A DNA stretch of 64,000 nucleotides from Flavivirga abyssicola (GCF_030540775.2 NZ_CP141266.1:1289001-1353000), one strand, 5' to 3'; positions 41,301 through 49,757 are shown, counted from the first letter of the stretch. A program made the numbers and translations. The notes: generated by a model not told the origin, from the sequence alone.

Positions 41301-42389
41301 TTAAGAATCTAGAGATATATTAAATTGTTTTATGGTTTTTTGTAATAAAGGAATTGCAATCTTATAAATATTATTTTCTTCTTCAATAGTCACAGGCTCA
41401 TTTGTATAAAAAGCATAGCGTTTTTTAATATTACTAATTCCCAATTTAGTAGATGGCTCTTCTTTTCTTTTTCGCAATGTATTTTGCACAACTAAACTTT
41501 TGTTATTAATAAAAAAAATACTTATTTCTAAAGGCTTTTCTTTGGAAAAATAATTATGTTTTAAAGCATTCTCAACCAGCATTTGTAATGACAATGTTGG
41601 TATTAAAAAATCTTTTGGATTAACAGAAATATGCGTTGTTATATATAAAGATTCTTTATGCCTTACATTCATCATAAAAATAAATGAATCTAAAAAGTTC
41701 ATCTCCTTTTCTAAAGATACCAAATCCTCTTCTTTATTATCTAAAATATAACGGTAACAGGACGCTAGTCGAGTTACAAAGTCGGATGCCAAATCACGAT
41801 CCTGATACATTAACGAGGTTAAAATATTTAAACTATTAAATAAAAAATGTGGACTAATTTGATTTTTTAATGAGTTATATTTCGATGTCATGACCTCTTG
41901 TTTTAACCGATGCATCGAATTTTCAATTTCTTTTGTTCGCTTTGTCATATAATAAAACAGGTTACATACGCTAAGCGAAAAAAGCAGTAATGCCGCTCTA
42001 AAAAAGTCTATCCGAAATTGCAACCATGGATTTTCTGAATCTATTTTACACATATAATTGAATTCAAAAATGGCTAAATAATATATTAATGCCGTAAGAG
42101 TTAATACTATTGCTAATGTTTCTATTAAAATTTTTAAACTATTAGAAAAACCTATATTAGGTTTTAATATATTCTTTTTACTATTCCTTTTAATCAACCA
42201 ATCGTTTACTTGCCAAGTTAACAGAAACAGTATAACAGCAGATACGTAATAAAAAATAGGTTCGTTAATCGGGTCTTCCCCATTAAGCCTATTTTCTTCA
42301 TGGTTAACAGTAAGCTTAATCAATAAAAAAACAATATTGACAACAAGAAATCTATAACCTATTTTTTTTATATGTGTAATCTTAATCAT
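41301..42389 (-). CDS. LytS-type sensor histidine kinase
   Basis: The 362-residue protein starts with about four membrane helices over residues 1-150 and no clear sensor domain. The phosphoacceptor is the His in KYNSLKNQISPHFLFNSLNIL. The ATPase domain has MLVENALKHNYF and KLGISNIKKRYAFY. It forms an operon with the LytTR regulator directly downstream, driven by the box at 42419-42426, and is divergent from a TonB-dependent receptor gene. Confidence 0.9.
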   Translation of the reverse strand: MIKITHIKKIGYRFLVVNIVFLLIKLTVNHEENRLNGEDPINEPIFYYVSAVILFLLTWQVNDWLIKRNSKKNILKPNIGFSNSLKILIETLAIVLTLTALIYYLAIFEFNYMCKIDSENPWLQFRIDFFRAALLLFSLSVCNLFYYMTKRTKEIENSMHRLKQEVMTSKYNSLKNQISPHFLFNSLNILTSLMYQDRDLASDFVTRLASCYRYILDNKEEDLVSLEKEMNFLDSFIFMMNVRHKESLYITTHISVNPKDFLIPTLSLQMLVENALKHNYFSKEKPLEISIFFINNKSLVVQNTLRKRKEEPSTKLGISNIKKRYAFYTNEPVTIEEENNIYKIAIPLLQKTIKQFNISLDS

Positions 42390-42418
42390 TTATACCGCAT
42401 TCTAACAATCTCCAAATT

Positions 42419-42426
42419 CAAATATA
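42419..42426 (-). promoter_or_regulatory. TAnnTTTG -7 box for the kinase-regulator operon
   Basis: The minus strand reads TATATTTG, an exact match ending 29 bases before the kinase start codon. Confidence 0.55.
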
Positions 42427-42647
42427 CAGCGTACTTCACGAATAAAGAATCTGTTTTTATATGAATTGTCAATTTGACGCTTAAACTGTTTCATTTTTAT
42501 TTAAGTTGAAAAACACTTTAAAAAATCCGTTAATCATAATTCAAACGAAAAATTACACGATTCAAACTATAATAGGGCAATTTAAGAATAATGGCTTTCC
42601 ATTATGTGTTTTCTGTTTCAAATTTGACAGAAATAAATTAAACACAA

Positions 42648-45026
42648 ATGAAGACTATATTAAAATTATTCATTCTATGCTTAACATGTTCTTTACAAGG
42701 ACAAACAGGAATCATTAAAGGTTTAGTCATAGACAAACAATCTGAAATTCCACTTCCGGGAGCTACAGTAGAATTGTTAAATCAGGATAAATCCATAGGA
42801 GTTATTACTAATGAAAATGGCTATTTTACTCTAAAGAATGTACCTCTAGGCAGACAAGCTATACGTATTAGTTATGTGGGTTACGAACCTTTAACACTTC
42901 CTAATTTGGATGTAACTTCTGGTAAAGATGTTGCTGTAAATGCAAGCTTAGCGGAAGCGTTTGGAGCTTTAGATGCTGTAATTCTAACTACTGAAACGAA
43001 TAAAGATAGGGCAGTTAATAAGCTCGCGTCAATTTCTGCTCGCCAGTTTAGTATGGAAGAAGTTAATCGTTTTTCTGGAGGAAGAAGCGATGTTGGTCGA
43101 TTAGCATCAAATTTTGCCGGTGTTTCTGCACCTGATGATAGTAGAAACGATATTGTGGTGCGTGGTAATTCGCCATCAGGATTATTATGGCGATTAGAAG
43201 GTGTTCCCATACCTAATCCCAATCATTTTTCCTCATTGGGTGCTACGGGAAGCCCAGTTTCTGCATTAAATCCTAACATGCTTAAAAATTCCGATTTTAT
43301 AACTTCTGCATTCCCTGCAGAATATGGCAACGCTTTAGGAGGTGTTTTCGATTTAGGATTTAGAAAGGGAAATACAGACGATTACGAATTTACGACTCAA
43401 GTAGGGGTTTTTACAGGATTTGAAGCTATGGCAGAAGGTCCATTAGGCAATAAGCAAGGTTCTTTTTTAGTTGCAGGAAGATATTCTTTAATTGGTCTAG
43501 TAGGCGGAGGTGGTACATCTGCAACACCAAACTACAGTGATATTTCCTATAATATTGATTTAGGAACTGGAACTTATGGTAATTTATCACTATTTGGAAT
43601 TATTGGAAATTCGGACATTGATTTTTATGGTGATGACATTGAAAAAGACGATCTGTTTGCCGCTGAAGATGAAAACTCGTTTGTTAAATCTAATTTTAAC
43701 GTTTTTGGTTTTAATCACCGCATTACTATTGGTAAAAAAAGCTATTTAAAAACAGTAGCATCCATATCTGGTTCTGGTAATAATTATACAGAAGATCGGT
43801 TTATAGAGAAAAATACACCTAATGAGCGTATTATTAAGTATACAGAATCTGACAATAAACAAAACCGTATTACAATTTCGTCCTTATTCAATTCTAAACT
43901 TAATAGCAAGATAACATTGAGGACAGGGGTTCTTTTCGAAAATATTAAGCTTAAATCTTACCTACAAGATAGAGATGAACAACCCGATTTAAACAACGAC
44001 GGTGATCCTGACTTATTTACATTTAGAAATACAAATGAAAGTTTAAATTTATTTCAACCTTATGTCCAAGGGCGTTTTAGGCTGTCTAAAAAACTTACTT
44101 TAAATGCTGGACTGCATTCTCAATATAGCTCTTTAAATAGTCAATTTGTAATAGAGCCAAGAGCTGCATTAAACTATAAAATAGCCCCTAAACATAGCTT
44201 AAGCTTAGGTTATGGTATGCATCATCAAAATATACCATTACCAATTCTATTTTTAAACGAAGATGTTAACGGCGAGTTAGTACAAACTAATAAAAATTTA
44301 AAATTTACAAGAAGTGATCATTATGTACTAGGTTACGATGTTAAACTAGCAAAAAGTTGGAGAGCTAAAGCAGAAGTTTACTACCAAAATATTACTAAAG
44401 CAGCTGTAGAACCTTTTCCGTCAAGCTATTCTTCATTGACTGAAGGTGCCGATTTTGATTTTAATAACAGCGTCTTTTCTCTTAAAAATGAAGGGAAAGG
44501 CCATAATCAAGGTGTTGAGTTAACCGTAGAGAAGTTTTTTAGCAATGGGTTTTATGGGTTATTAACATCGTCTTTTTTTGAAAGTAAATACAAAGGTAGT
44601 GATGGTATAGAAAGAAATTCACCATTCAACAATGGCTATGTTACAAATCTATTGGCAGGTAAAGAAATTACCGTTGGCAAAGCACAAAAAAACGTTTTGT
44701 TTTTTGATACTCGATTTACAGTTTCTGGTGGACGTTATTATACACCTGCAGATTTAGAAGCTTCTCGTCTAGAAGGTTTTGAAGTTCTTTTAGAAGACCA
44801 GGCTTTCTCCAAACAGCATGACAATTACATGCGTTGGGATTTCAAAGTTGGTTTTAAAATAAATAGCAAAAGAAAAAAGCTATCGCATCAATTCTTTGTA
44901 GATCTACAAAACTTAACCAATAGGAAAAATATTTTTGAACGCCGTTATAACCGTTTAACAAATAACATAGATCGGGTAGACCAAATAGGGTTCTTTCCTG
45001 ATGTAGGTTATCGTTTCCAATTTTAA
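42648..45026 (+). CDS. TonB-dependent receptor with N-terminal carboxypeptidase-like domain
   Basis: The 792-residue outer-membrane protein has a signal peptide (LFILCLTCSLQGQ). A CarboxypepD_reg-like domain follows (GLVIDKQSEIPLPGATVELL, then VPLGRQAIRISYVGYEPL, to about residue 105). Next come a plug domain (VVRGNSPSGLLWRLEGVPIPNPNHF) and a large barrel ending DVGYRFQF. It takes up an unidentified ligand. No SusD partner follows, so a polysaccharide role is not indicated. The divergent LytS/LytTR pair may control it. A terminator lies 37 bp past the stop. Confidence 0.93.
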   Translation: MKTILKLFILCLTCSLQGQTGIIKGLVIDKQSEIPLPGATVELLNQDKSIGVITNENGYFTLKNVPLGRQAIRISYVGYEPLTLPNLDVTSGKDVAVNASLAEAFGALDAVILTTETNKDRAVNKLASISARQFSMEEVNRFSGGRSDVGRLASNFAGVSAPDDSRNDIVVRGNSPSGLLWRLEGVPIPNPNHFSSLGATGSPVSALNPNMLKNSDFITSAFPAEYGNALGGVFDLGFRKGNTDDYEFTTQVGVFTGFEAMAEGPLGNKQGSFLVAGRYSLIGLVGGGGTSATPNYSDISYNIDLGTGTYGNLSLFGIIGNSDIDFYGDDIEKDDLFAAEDENSFVKSNFNVFGFNHRITIGKKSYLKTVASISGSGNNYTEDRFIEKNTPNERIIKYTESDNKQNRITISSLFNSKLNSKITLRTGVLFENIKLKSYLQDRDEQPDLNNDGDPDLFTFRNTNESLNLFQPYVQGRFRLSKKLTLNAGLHSQYSSLNSQFVIEPRAALNYKIAPKHSLSLGYGMHHQNIPLPILFLNEDVNGELVQTNKNLKFTRSDHYVLGYDVKLAKSWRAKAEVYYQNITKAAVEPFPSSYSSLTEGADFDFNNSVFSLKNEGKGHNQGVELTVEKFFSNGFYGLLTSSFFESKYKGSDGIERNSPFNNGYVTNLLAGKEITVGKAQKNVLFFDTRFTVSGGRYYTPADLEASRLEGFEVLLEDQAFSKQHDNYMRWDFKVGFKINSKRKKLSHQFFVDLQNLTNRKNIFERRYNRLTNNIDRVDQIGFFPDVGYRFQF

Positions 45027-45062
45027 TTTAAGAGTGATTAATAGCTTTTATTTTTTTTTATT

Positions 45063-45096
45063 CCAGACAGGGACTTGCTTCTTGTCTGGTTTTTTT
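45063..45096 (+). terminator. Intrinsic terminator after the TonB receptor gene
   Basis: CCAGACA (45063-45069) pairs with TGTCTGG (45083-45089), followed by eight T residues. Confidence 0.8.
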
Positions 45097-45209
45097 ATTC
45101 TGTAATTTCTTTATTTTAGGTTGAGTATTTATGAATTTAGAGCAGTCAAGATATCGAAACGAAGAAAGGAAACCAAAAGAGCTAAAAAAATACTTGTATA
45201 CCATAATAA

Positions 45210-45394
45210 TTAATTATTGAGCACTGTTAATGTATCATTGAAAATCCAATGCTTTACTAGTTTTTTATTGGTTGTTATTTCTGCAAACACATAAAGATTA
45301 GATGCAAAACAAGGTGATGTCTCTGCCAACTCAATAAGCACTTTATCATCATAATTACATACATTGGAATTTATAAAAGGAAAACTCCTGACAA
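45210..45394 (-). pseudogene. Remnant of a protein-coding gene (C-terminal piece)
   Basis: On the minus strand a frame of about 60 codons is open from a TGA at its 5' side to TAA at 45210. It encodes KVLIELAETSPCFASNLYVF and then AEITTNKKLVKHWIFNDTL. The amino acid composition looks like real protein, but there is no ATG and the 5' side runs into a stem-loop. It could be the decayed end of a lost gene or a small gene with an unusual start. The family is not recognised. Confidence 0.4.
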
Positions 45395-45420
45395 GAATAG
45401 GTTTTTGTCAGGAGTCTTTT
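45384..45420. terminator. Strong bidirectional stem-loop terminator
   Basis: ACTCCTGACAA (45384-45394) and TTGTCAGGAGT (45405-45415) form a perfect 11-bp stem followed by CTTTT. On the minus strand it can end transcription of the PilJ-domain gene. Confidence 0.75.
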
Positions 45421-45449
45421 GGGTAACTACATTTTTGATAAATGCTAAA

Positions 45450-46283
45450 TTACTTTTGACTTTCTGCTATCAACTCATACAAACCAGTTATTTTGTTAAA
45501 ACTTTTTGTTAGGGAATTTGTCACGCTATAAACATCTGTTAGCTCAAAATCTGCTTCTAAAAACTTTCGTTTGCTTGCTTGATATTGCTCCCAAGTTGCC
45601 ATCACAACACCTATTTCTTCTTCTGTTTCTGTTGTATTATAAGTACTTATCAATAAGTAGCTTATCACATCGGAAAACTCATCAAAAACTTCATCGAGCA
45701 CAGCTTGATATTCTACTTTGTTTTTTGGAAATATTTTTATCGCGGTAAAGTATAAGCAGAGCCTTTGTGATAACATTCTTTGCTTTCCAGATATATTAAT
45801 CGTTTTAATGAGTTCTTGATCATTATTTTCAAAAAATTTATTATTGTAGTTAGAACTCATCTCTATACTCTGTACTACTTGGTGACACGCATTTAATAGC
45901 TCTGTATTCAATGTCATGATACGCTGGGAGTTTTTTATGCTAGCTGTTTCATCTATAATGTTTCTAAATTCACTCCAAAGACGATACACTTTTTTTAAAT
46001 ATAATTTAGTAGATGAGCTTTTAGCATTTTGGTTCAAAATATCCAATTGCCTTTCAAAAATAAACTTACTCGAATTAAGCTCTTTTTTTATTTTTTCATT
46101 GTTAACACCTTTAGACATTAGTAAATATGCCTTTGACATTTTTTGGGATAACATCCTTTGTTTTCCTGAAATATTAATGGCTTTATTATAATTAATAGAG
46201 CCGAAATTTTGAGTTTGTGCTGTTACAGCATGCATTGTTAATAACATAATAGAAATTAGCGTGGTCTTGATTTTAGCTTTCAT
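45450..46283 (-). CDS. Secreted protein with two PilJ-type sensor domains
   Basis: This 277-residue protein has a signal peptide (ISIMLLTMHAVTAQ, cleaved near residue 22) and two copies of the PilJ/NarX-type helical motif: NISGKQRMLSQKMSKAY near residue 37 and NISGKQRMLSQRLCLYF near residue 163. In MCPs and nitrate sensors this motif binds small anions. Here there is no membrane anchor after the signal peptide and no signalling domain, so it is a soluble periplasmic binding or sensing protein. The ligand is unknown. Confidence 0.85.
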   Translation of the reverse strand: MKAKIKTTLISIMLLTMHAVTAQTQNFGSINYNKAINISGKQRMLSQKMSKAYLLMSKGVNNEKIKKELNSSKFIFERQLDILNQNAKSSSTKLYLKKVYRLWSEFRNIIDETASIKNSQRIMTLNTELLNACHQVVQSIEMSSNYNNKFFENNDQELIKTINISGKQRMLSQRLCLYFTAIKIFPKNKVEYQAVLDEVFDEFSDVISYLLISTYNTTETEEEIGVVMATWEQYQASKRKFLEADFELTDVYSVTNSLTKSFNKITGLYELIAESQK

Positions 46284-46656
46284 GTTTTAAAGATTTAAAA
46301 TTAAGTATTTGGGTTAAAACTAAGTAAACCTACTTATTTTTCTTACACAAAACAAAACCTTCACCTTTACGATAGCAGAAAACTTAGACAGAGCTATTAT
46401 TTTTATGTATGAATAATGTGATATTGCTAATTTCAGCATATTTTGATATGTCTTATTTATCAAGAAGTTAATTTATGAATACTAAAACCCTCAAATACGT
46501 AAAAGTGACTTAAACCTATATTTTCTTTAATATAAAACTATGTATTAACACTTAATCAACGATTTCTAATATTTTTGGTTATAGGCTTAAACTTAATAGT
46601 AGCTAAAAATATTTGTTTTTGATTGGCTCATTTTATTTATATTTCTGGAAGTAATT
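46284..46656. other. AT-rich intergenic region without recognised features, 373 bp
   Basis: The sequence between the PilJ-domain gene and the vsr remnant is AT-rich and has stops in all frames. I see no consensus promoter, RNA gene or strong palindrome in it. Confidence 0.5.
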
Positions 46657-47036
46657 ATGTCTTACTATTATAATACCAATTCTCATTTGAAATAACCGTA
46701 ATAAAACACCCTTTTTCACCTTCTACTTCAATAGAAAAAGAAACCGTAACTTAGGCTATGCTTTATTTTTATATTTTGTATAAGACAAAAAATCATTATT
46801 TTATTTTACAGTAATTCCAAACAAGAAATGGTATAAAAAAAATAAAAGCCATTAGGTTTAGTGAGAAGTCTGGATTCTATACTACAAAAAAACACTCTAA
46901 ACTCGTGGTAAAAATATCAAGCCCGAAATGCGCTTCTGCAAAGCACTTAGGAAAGAAGGTGTTCGGTACCGAGTAAATAATAAACAACTTAAAAACCTGC
47001 ATCAATGATGTCATGGTATATTTAGATATTGGGTGG
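46657..47036 (+). pseudogene. Decayed second vsr copy interrupted by a MITE-like insertion
   Basis: The start ATGTCTTACTATTAT matches the first codons of the intact vsr at 40007, and the leader before it is also similar. After an insertion of about 160 bp the similarity resumes (AAAAAAATAAAAGCC, then GGTAAAAATATCAAGCCCGA and GAAGGTGTTCGGTACCGAGT). A 13-bp deletion breaks the frame, and a deletion of roughly 200 bp joins AATAAACAACTT to the 3' end AATGATGTCATGGTATATTT. No functional product is possible. Confidence 0.85.
46674..46833. mobile_element. MITE-like element (about 160 bp) with terminal inverted repeats
   Basis: The left end TACCAATTCTCATTTGAAAT and the complement of the right end TACCATTTCTTGTTTGGAAT are imperfect inverted repeats. 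The element lies inside the vsr remnant, whose similarity stops and resumes exactly at these ends. It has no coding capacity. TA-rich sequence flanks both sides, so a target duplication cannot be defined with certainty. Confidence 0.65.
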
Positions 47037-47037
47037 C

Positions 47038-47805
47038 TCAATATCCCGTAACCAACAAATTTCTAGCAGCTTTAATACCACACTTTTGATAATGGCAATA
47101 TGCCTGGGACGCACGTTCCCTAATTTTCTTATCGCTTTCATTTAAAATCCACCCATCGATAGCCCATTTTAAGGAATATGCTTCTGGAGACATTAACCCA
47201 GTAGACCATACTAAAGGGTTCGCTTTAGTTAATTGTAAATACGTCTTAAAATAATCTTTACTTATACAAGCCAGAATAATAGCATCCCGCTTCTTTTTAT
47301 TTAAGGGTTCAAAGTTTCCTTTTACATCAAACTCCATCAACCCATCGTGTCCTACATAAGCTAATAAGTTAGAACTTCCGCCAAATTCCAATTCTTGAGT
47401 TCCATTTAAAACTACAATTTCTTTTCTACCAGCCGTGGCTTCTAAAAAATCTATAATCGTATTTTTTATATATTTTCCATCGTAAGCATCAGCTAACAAA
47501 TACGTATTTGATGTTTTGTGTTTAAAAAGCAACCGCTCTAAAACAAAACTACCATCATTATCTTTTATAGAAATAAGTGTCCAATCTTTACTCCTTTTAA
47601 AATAACTTTTTACACCATACATAGCACCCCAATACAAGTTATTTTTGGGGTCTTGGCCATTGCCCAATGTTTTCGGAACTGGAACGATTCCTTGGTTTAT
47701 ATTGTCGCACAAGGCTACATAAACATGAATGGTTTTTAATTTTGAGTCACTTTGAGAAAAACTAAAACCTGAGTATATTAAAAGAAGAAAAATGATTTCT
47801 TTCAT
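47038..47805 (-). CDS. Secreted protein, possible caspase-like (clan CD) cysteine peptidase
   Basis: I chose the ATG at 47805, which directly starts a signal peptide (MKEIIFLLLIYSGFSFSQ); the frame begins 21 bp earlier. The 255-residue product has a His in LLAYVGHDGLMEF (H153) and, 27 residues later, a Cys in DAIILACISKDYF (C180). This resembles the His-Gly...Ala-Cys dyad spacing of caspase and gingipain folds. It is followed by PLVWSTGLMSPEAYSLKWAI. The family is not recognised with certainty, and the peptidase activity is an inference from the pattern. The gene lies tail to tail with the vsr remnant. Confidence 0.72.
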   Translation of the reverse strand: MKEIIFLLLIYSGFSFSQSDSKLKTIHVYVALCDNINQGIVPVPKTLGNGQDPKNNLYWGAMYGVKSYFKRSKDWTLISIKDNDGSFVLERLLFKHKTSNTYLLADAYDGKYIKNTIIDFLEATAGRKEIVVLNGTQELEFGGSSNLLAYVGHDGLMEFDVKGNFEPLNKKKRDAIILACISKDYFKTYLQLTKANPLVWSTGLMSPEAYSLKWAIDGWILNESDKKIRERASQAYCHYQKCGIKAARNLLVTGY

Positions 47806-47863
47806 TTCATTCAAACGAAAAAACAAAATATCTTGTATGTATCAGAGGTTAATTATTTAGTGA

Positions 47864-48160
47864 TCACTCATCAACCACATCTTTTTCAAAATACCACCAC
47901 AAACTAGAATCAATAGATGTTTTCATTCTATTAATATCTACATCATCCTTTAAAAAAACAGTAATATTTTCGTCTGCTCGATTTTGCCCGATACTTTCTC
48001 TAATTTCTATAGATTCTATCTCTTTAAAATGTTCCAAGTGTTTTTTAATCTTGCCATCTAAAGATTTATCAGTTAAAAAAATCTTGATAGTTTGCTGACT
48101 TGGGGAGTTTCTAATTTCTGATCTAAAAGGTAGCATAGCATATAATTTTAAGTAAGACAA
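47864..48160 (-). CDS. Hypothetical small protein
   Basis: The 98-residue frame starts at 48160; an in-frame ATG at 48136 (MLPFRSEIRNSPSQ) is an alternative. The product is charged and shows an alternating strand-helix pattern (TIKIFLTDKSLDGKIKKHLEHF, IESIEIRESIGQ, NITVFLKDDVDINRMKTSID), which could be a ferredoxin-like alpha-beta fold. There is no signal peptide or known motif. It lies 38 bp upstream of the secreted protein gene's frame and divergent from the DUF1569 gene. Confidence 0.65.
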   Translation of the reverse strand: MSYLKLYAMLPFRSEIRNSPSQQTIKIFLTDKSLDGKIKKHLEHFKEIESIEIRESIGQNRADENITVFLKDDVDINRMKTSIDSSLWWYFEKDVVDE

Positions 48161-48228
48161 TTTACAGATTGCAAATGCAACACCCTAAGTTAAGCATTTA
48201 TTCTTATTTTTTATAATTATATTTAACA

Positions 48229-48702
48229 ATGCACAATAAAAAAATAGCCGTCTTAAACAATCTTTTATCTCAAATAGAGGAAAATATTCCATTTAAAGAC
48301 AAAACCAACCTAATAGTTTCTAAAGTTAATGTGGGGTGGCAATTAGACCATACTTTAAAGGTAATAAACAGAGTTTATAAATACTTAGAACTATCTAATC
48401 CACATGATCATAAAAAAGATTTTAATGCCAAAAGAAGCATTTTATTTGCATTATGTTACATCCCAAGAGGGAGCGCAAAAGCACCAAAAGTTGTTAAGCC
48501 CCCAAATGTCATCTTAACGGCTGATTTACATACACAACTCAATGAAGCGAAGAAACATATAAATAATATAGAGTTTCTTGATAAAAATGTTCATTTTAAA
48601 CATTTTATATTTGGAACCTTATCAAAAACCAAAACGCTTCGTTTCTTAGAAATGCATACTAAGCATCACTTAAAAATAGTTAATGATATTTTAAACAAAT
48701 AG
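48229..48702 (+). CDS. DUF1569 (DinB-like) protein
   Basis: This 157-residue helical protein has the recurring histidines of the DinB/DUF1569 fold: GWQLDHTLKVINRVY, HFKHFIFGTL and FLEMHTKHHLKIVNDI. They would form a metal site. Related proteins act as thiol-dependent or unknown transferases. The role here is unknown. The gene is a single unit ending near the rpmA terminator. Confidence 0.86.
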   Translation: MHNKKIAVLNNLLSQIEENIPFKDKTNLIVSKVNVGWQLDHTLKVINRVYKYLELSNPHDHKKDFNAKRSILFALCYIPRGSAKAPKVVKPPNVILTADLHTQLNEAKKHINNIEFLDKNVHFKHFIFGTLSKTKTLRFLEMHTKHHLKIVNDILNK

Positions 48703-48782
48703 CTCTGACTGATAAATAAACGTTTTTAATTTACTTATAAGTAAATTTTTAATTAATGACTTTGTTCAAGTTTATATAATTA

Positions 48783-48812
48783 AAAAACCCTTACTGTTTC
48801 CAGAAAGGGTTT
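48783..48812. terminator. Bidirectional terminator between DUF1569 and rpmA
   Basis: AAAACCCTT and AAGGGTTTT form a stem with a loop of about a dozen bases and a T run on the minus strand. It lies 26 bp past the rpmA stop and can end both convergent units. Confidence 0.7.
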
Positions 48813-48837
48813 TAATGTTTTCAAAGAAATTTATTTC

Positions 48838-49098
48838 TTAAGCCTCAAAAGGCTCAATAGAAACATAAGATTTGTTATCTTTTTTCTTTGTGAATTTTAC
48901 AACACCATCAACTCTGGCATGTAATGTATGATCTTTTGAAGAGTAAACATTTTCACCTGGGTGATGTGTGTTACCTCTTTGTCTAACGATAATGTTTCCT
49001 GCTATTGCAGCCTGACCACCAAATATCTTCACACCTAAGCGTTTCGATTCTGATTCTCTACCGTTTTTCGAACTTCCGACTCCTTTTTTATGTGCCAT
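48838..49098 (-). CDS. rpmA: 50S ribosomal protein L27
   Basis: This 86-residue ribosomal protein starts [20 protein letters not shown] and contains [16 protein letters not shown] and [16 protein letters not shown]. All are conserved L27 segments whose N-terminus reaches the peptidyl transferase centre. There is no N-terminal cleavable extension of the Firmicutes type. It is cotranscribed with rplU, 25 bp upstream. Confidence 0.98.
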   Translation of the reverse strand: MAHKKGVGSSKNGRESESKRLGVKIFGGQAAIAGNIIVRQRGNTHHPGENVYSSKDHTLHARVDGVVKFTKKKDNKSYVSIEPFEA

Positions 49099-49123
49099 TT
49101 TATTTCGATTTTAGTTTTTAAAA

Positions 49124-49684
49124 TTAACTTAAAGCAGCAATTAAATCGGCTTTCTTCATTGAAGAAATGCCCTCAACTCCTTTAGCTTTTGCCATCTCTT
49201 TTAATTCAGCAACTGTAAGTTTACTTAAATCTTGAGTAGCTTCTACTTTTTTAGCAGCTGGTTTTGCCTTTGGTGCAGCAGTTTCAGCTTTTGGTTCTGC
49301 TTTTTTAGTTGCTTTTGCTGGAGCAGCTTTTTTAGCTTCTACTTTTTCAGCTTTGGCAGCTTTTTTAGCTCCCGAAGCAGCAATGCTTTCTATTACAATT
49401 TCTGTTAAAGATTGACGGTGACCATTTTTAACACGGTATCCTTTACGTCTTTTCTTCTTAAAAACTATAACTTTATCACCTTTAAGGTGCTTTAAGACTT
49501 TGGCTCCTACTTGAGCTCCGTCTATAGCTGGGGCGCCTACAGTTACTTTGTCACCATCTGCTACTAGAAGTACGTTATCGAAAGAAACTTTCTTACCTTC
49601 TTCTGTTTGTAAACGGTTAACAAAAACTTTTTGGTCTTTTTCAACTTTAAATTGATGCCCTGCTATCTCTACAATTGCGTACAT
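49124..49684 (-). CDS. rplU: 50S ribosomal protein L21 with C-terminal SAP-like extension
   Basis: Residues 1 to about 103 form a normal L21 (YAIVEIAGHQFKVEKDQKVF, VIVFKKKRRKGYRVKNGHRQ). The 186-residue protein then continues with an Ala/Lys-rich linker of about 45 residues and a final DLSKLTVAELKEMAKAKGVEG...KKADLIAALS. This last part looks like a SAP or Rho-N-type helical nucleic-acid-binding motif. Extended L21 is known in Bacteroidota. The promoter upstream has both -33 and -7 elements. Confidence 0.97.
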   Translation of the reverse strand: MYAIVEIAGHQFKVEKDQKVFVNRLQTEEGKKVSFDNVLLVADGDKVTVGAPAIDGAQVGAKVLKHLKGDKVIVFKKKRRKGYRVKNGHRQSLTEIVIESIAASGAKKAAKAEKVEAKKAAPAKATKKAEPKAETAAPKAKPAAKKVEATQDLSKLTVAELKEMAKAKGVEGISSMKKADLIAALS

Positions 49685-49726
49685 AGCGTAACGTTTTTAT
49701 TTATTAATTTGTTCAAAAAATGAGTG

Positions 49727-49757
49727 CAAATATACTGCTAATTAATTAAACTGCAAA
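49727..49757 (-). promoter_or_regulatory. Promoter of the rplU-rpmA operon (-33 TTTG, -7 TAnnTTTG)
   Basis: On the minus strand TTTG (49754-49757) is followed after 19 bases by TATATTTG (49727-49734). Both elements and the spacing match the Bacteroidota consensus, making it one of the two best promoters in the window. Confidence 0.8.

Larger units (their letters stand above)
45027..45449. other. Intergenic region with two terminators and a gene remnant, 423 bp
   Basis: The stretch holds the terminator of the TonB receptor gene (45063-45096), a coding remnant on the minus strand (45210-45394), and a second strong stem-loop (45384-45420). A 29-codon frame near 45131 is too short and isolated to support. 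Confidence 0.55.

Noticed and set aside
42506-42718. 70-codon frame upstream of the TonB receptor
   Set aside because: It overlaps the start of the receptor gene in another frame and shows no recognisable protein pattern; the region is more likely regulatory.
45131-45220. Short frame starting MNLEQSRYRNEERK
   Set aside because: Fewer than 30 codons, no promoter and no known family; it lies between terminators and is not supportable as a gene.
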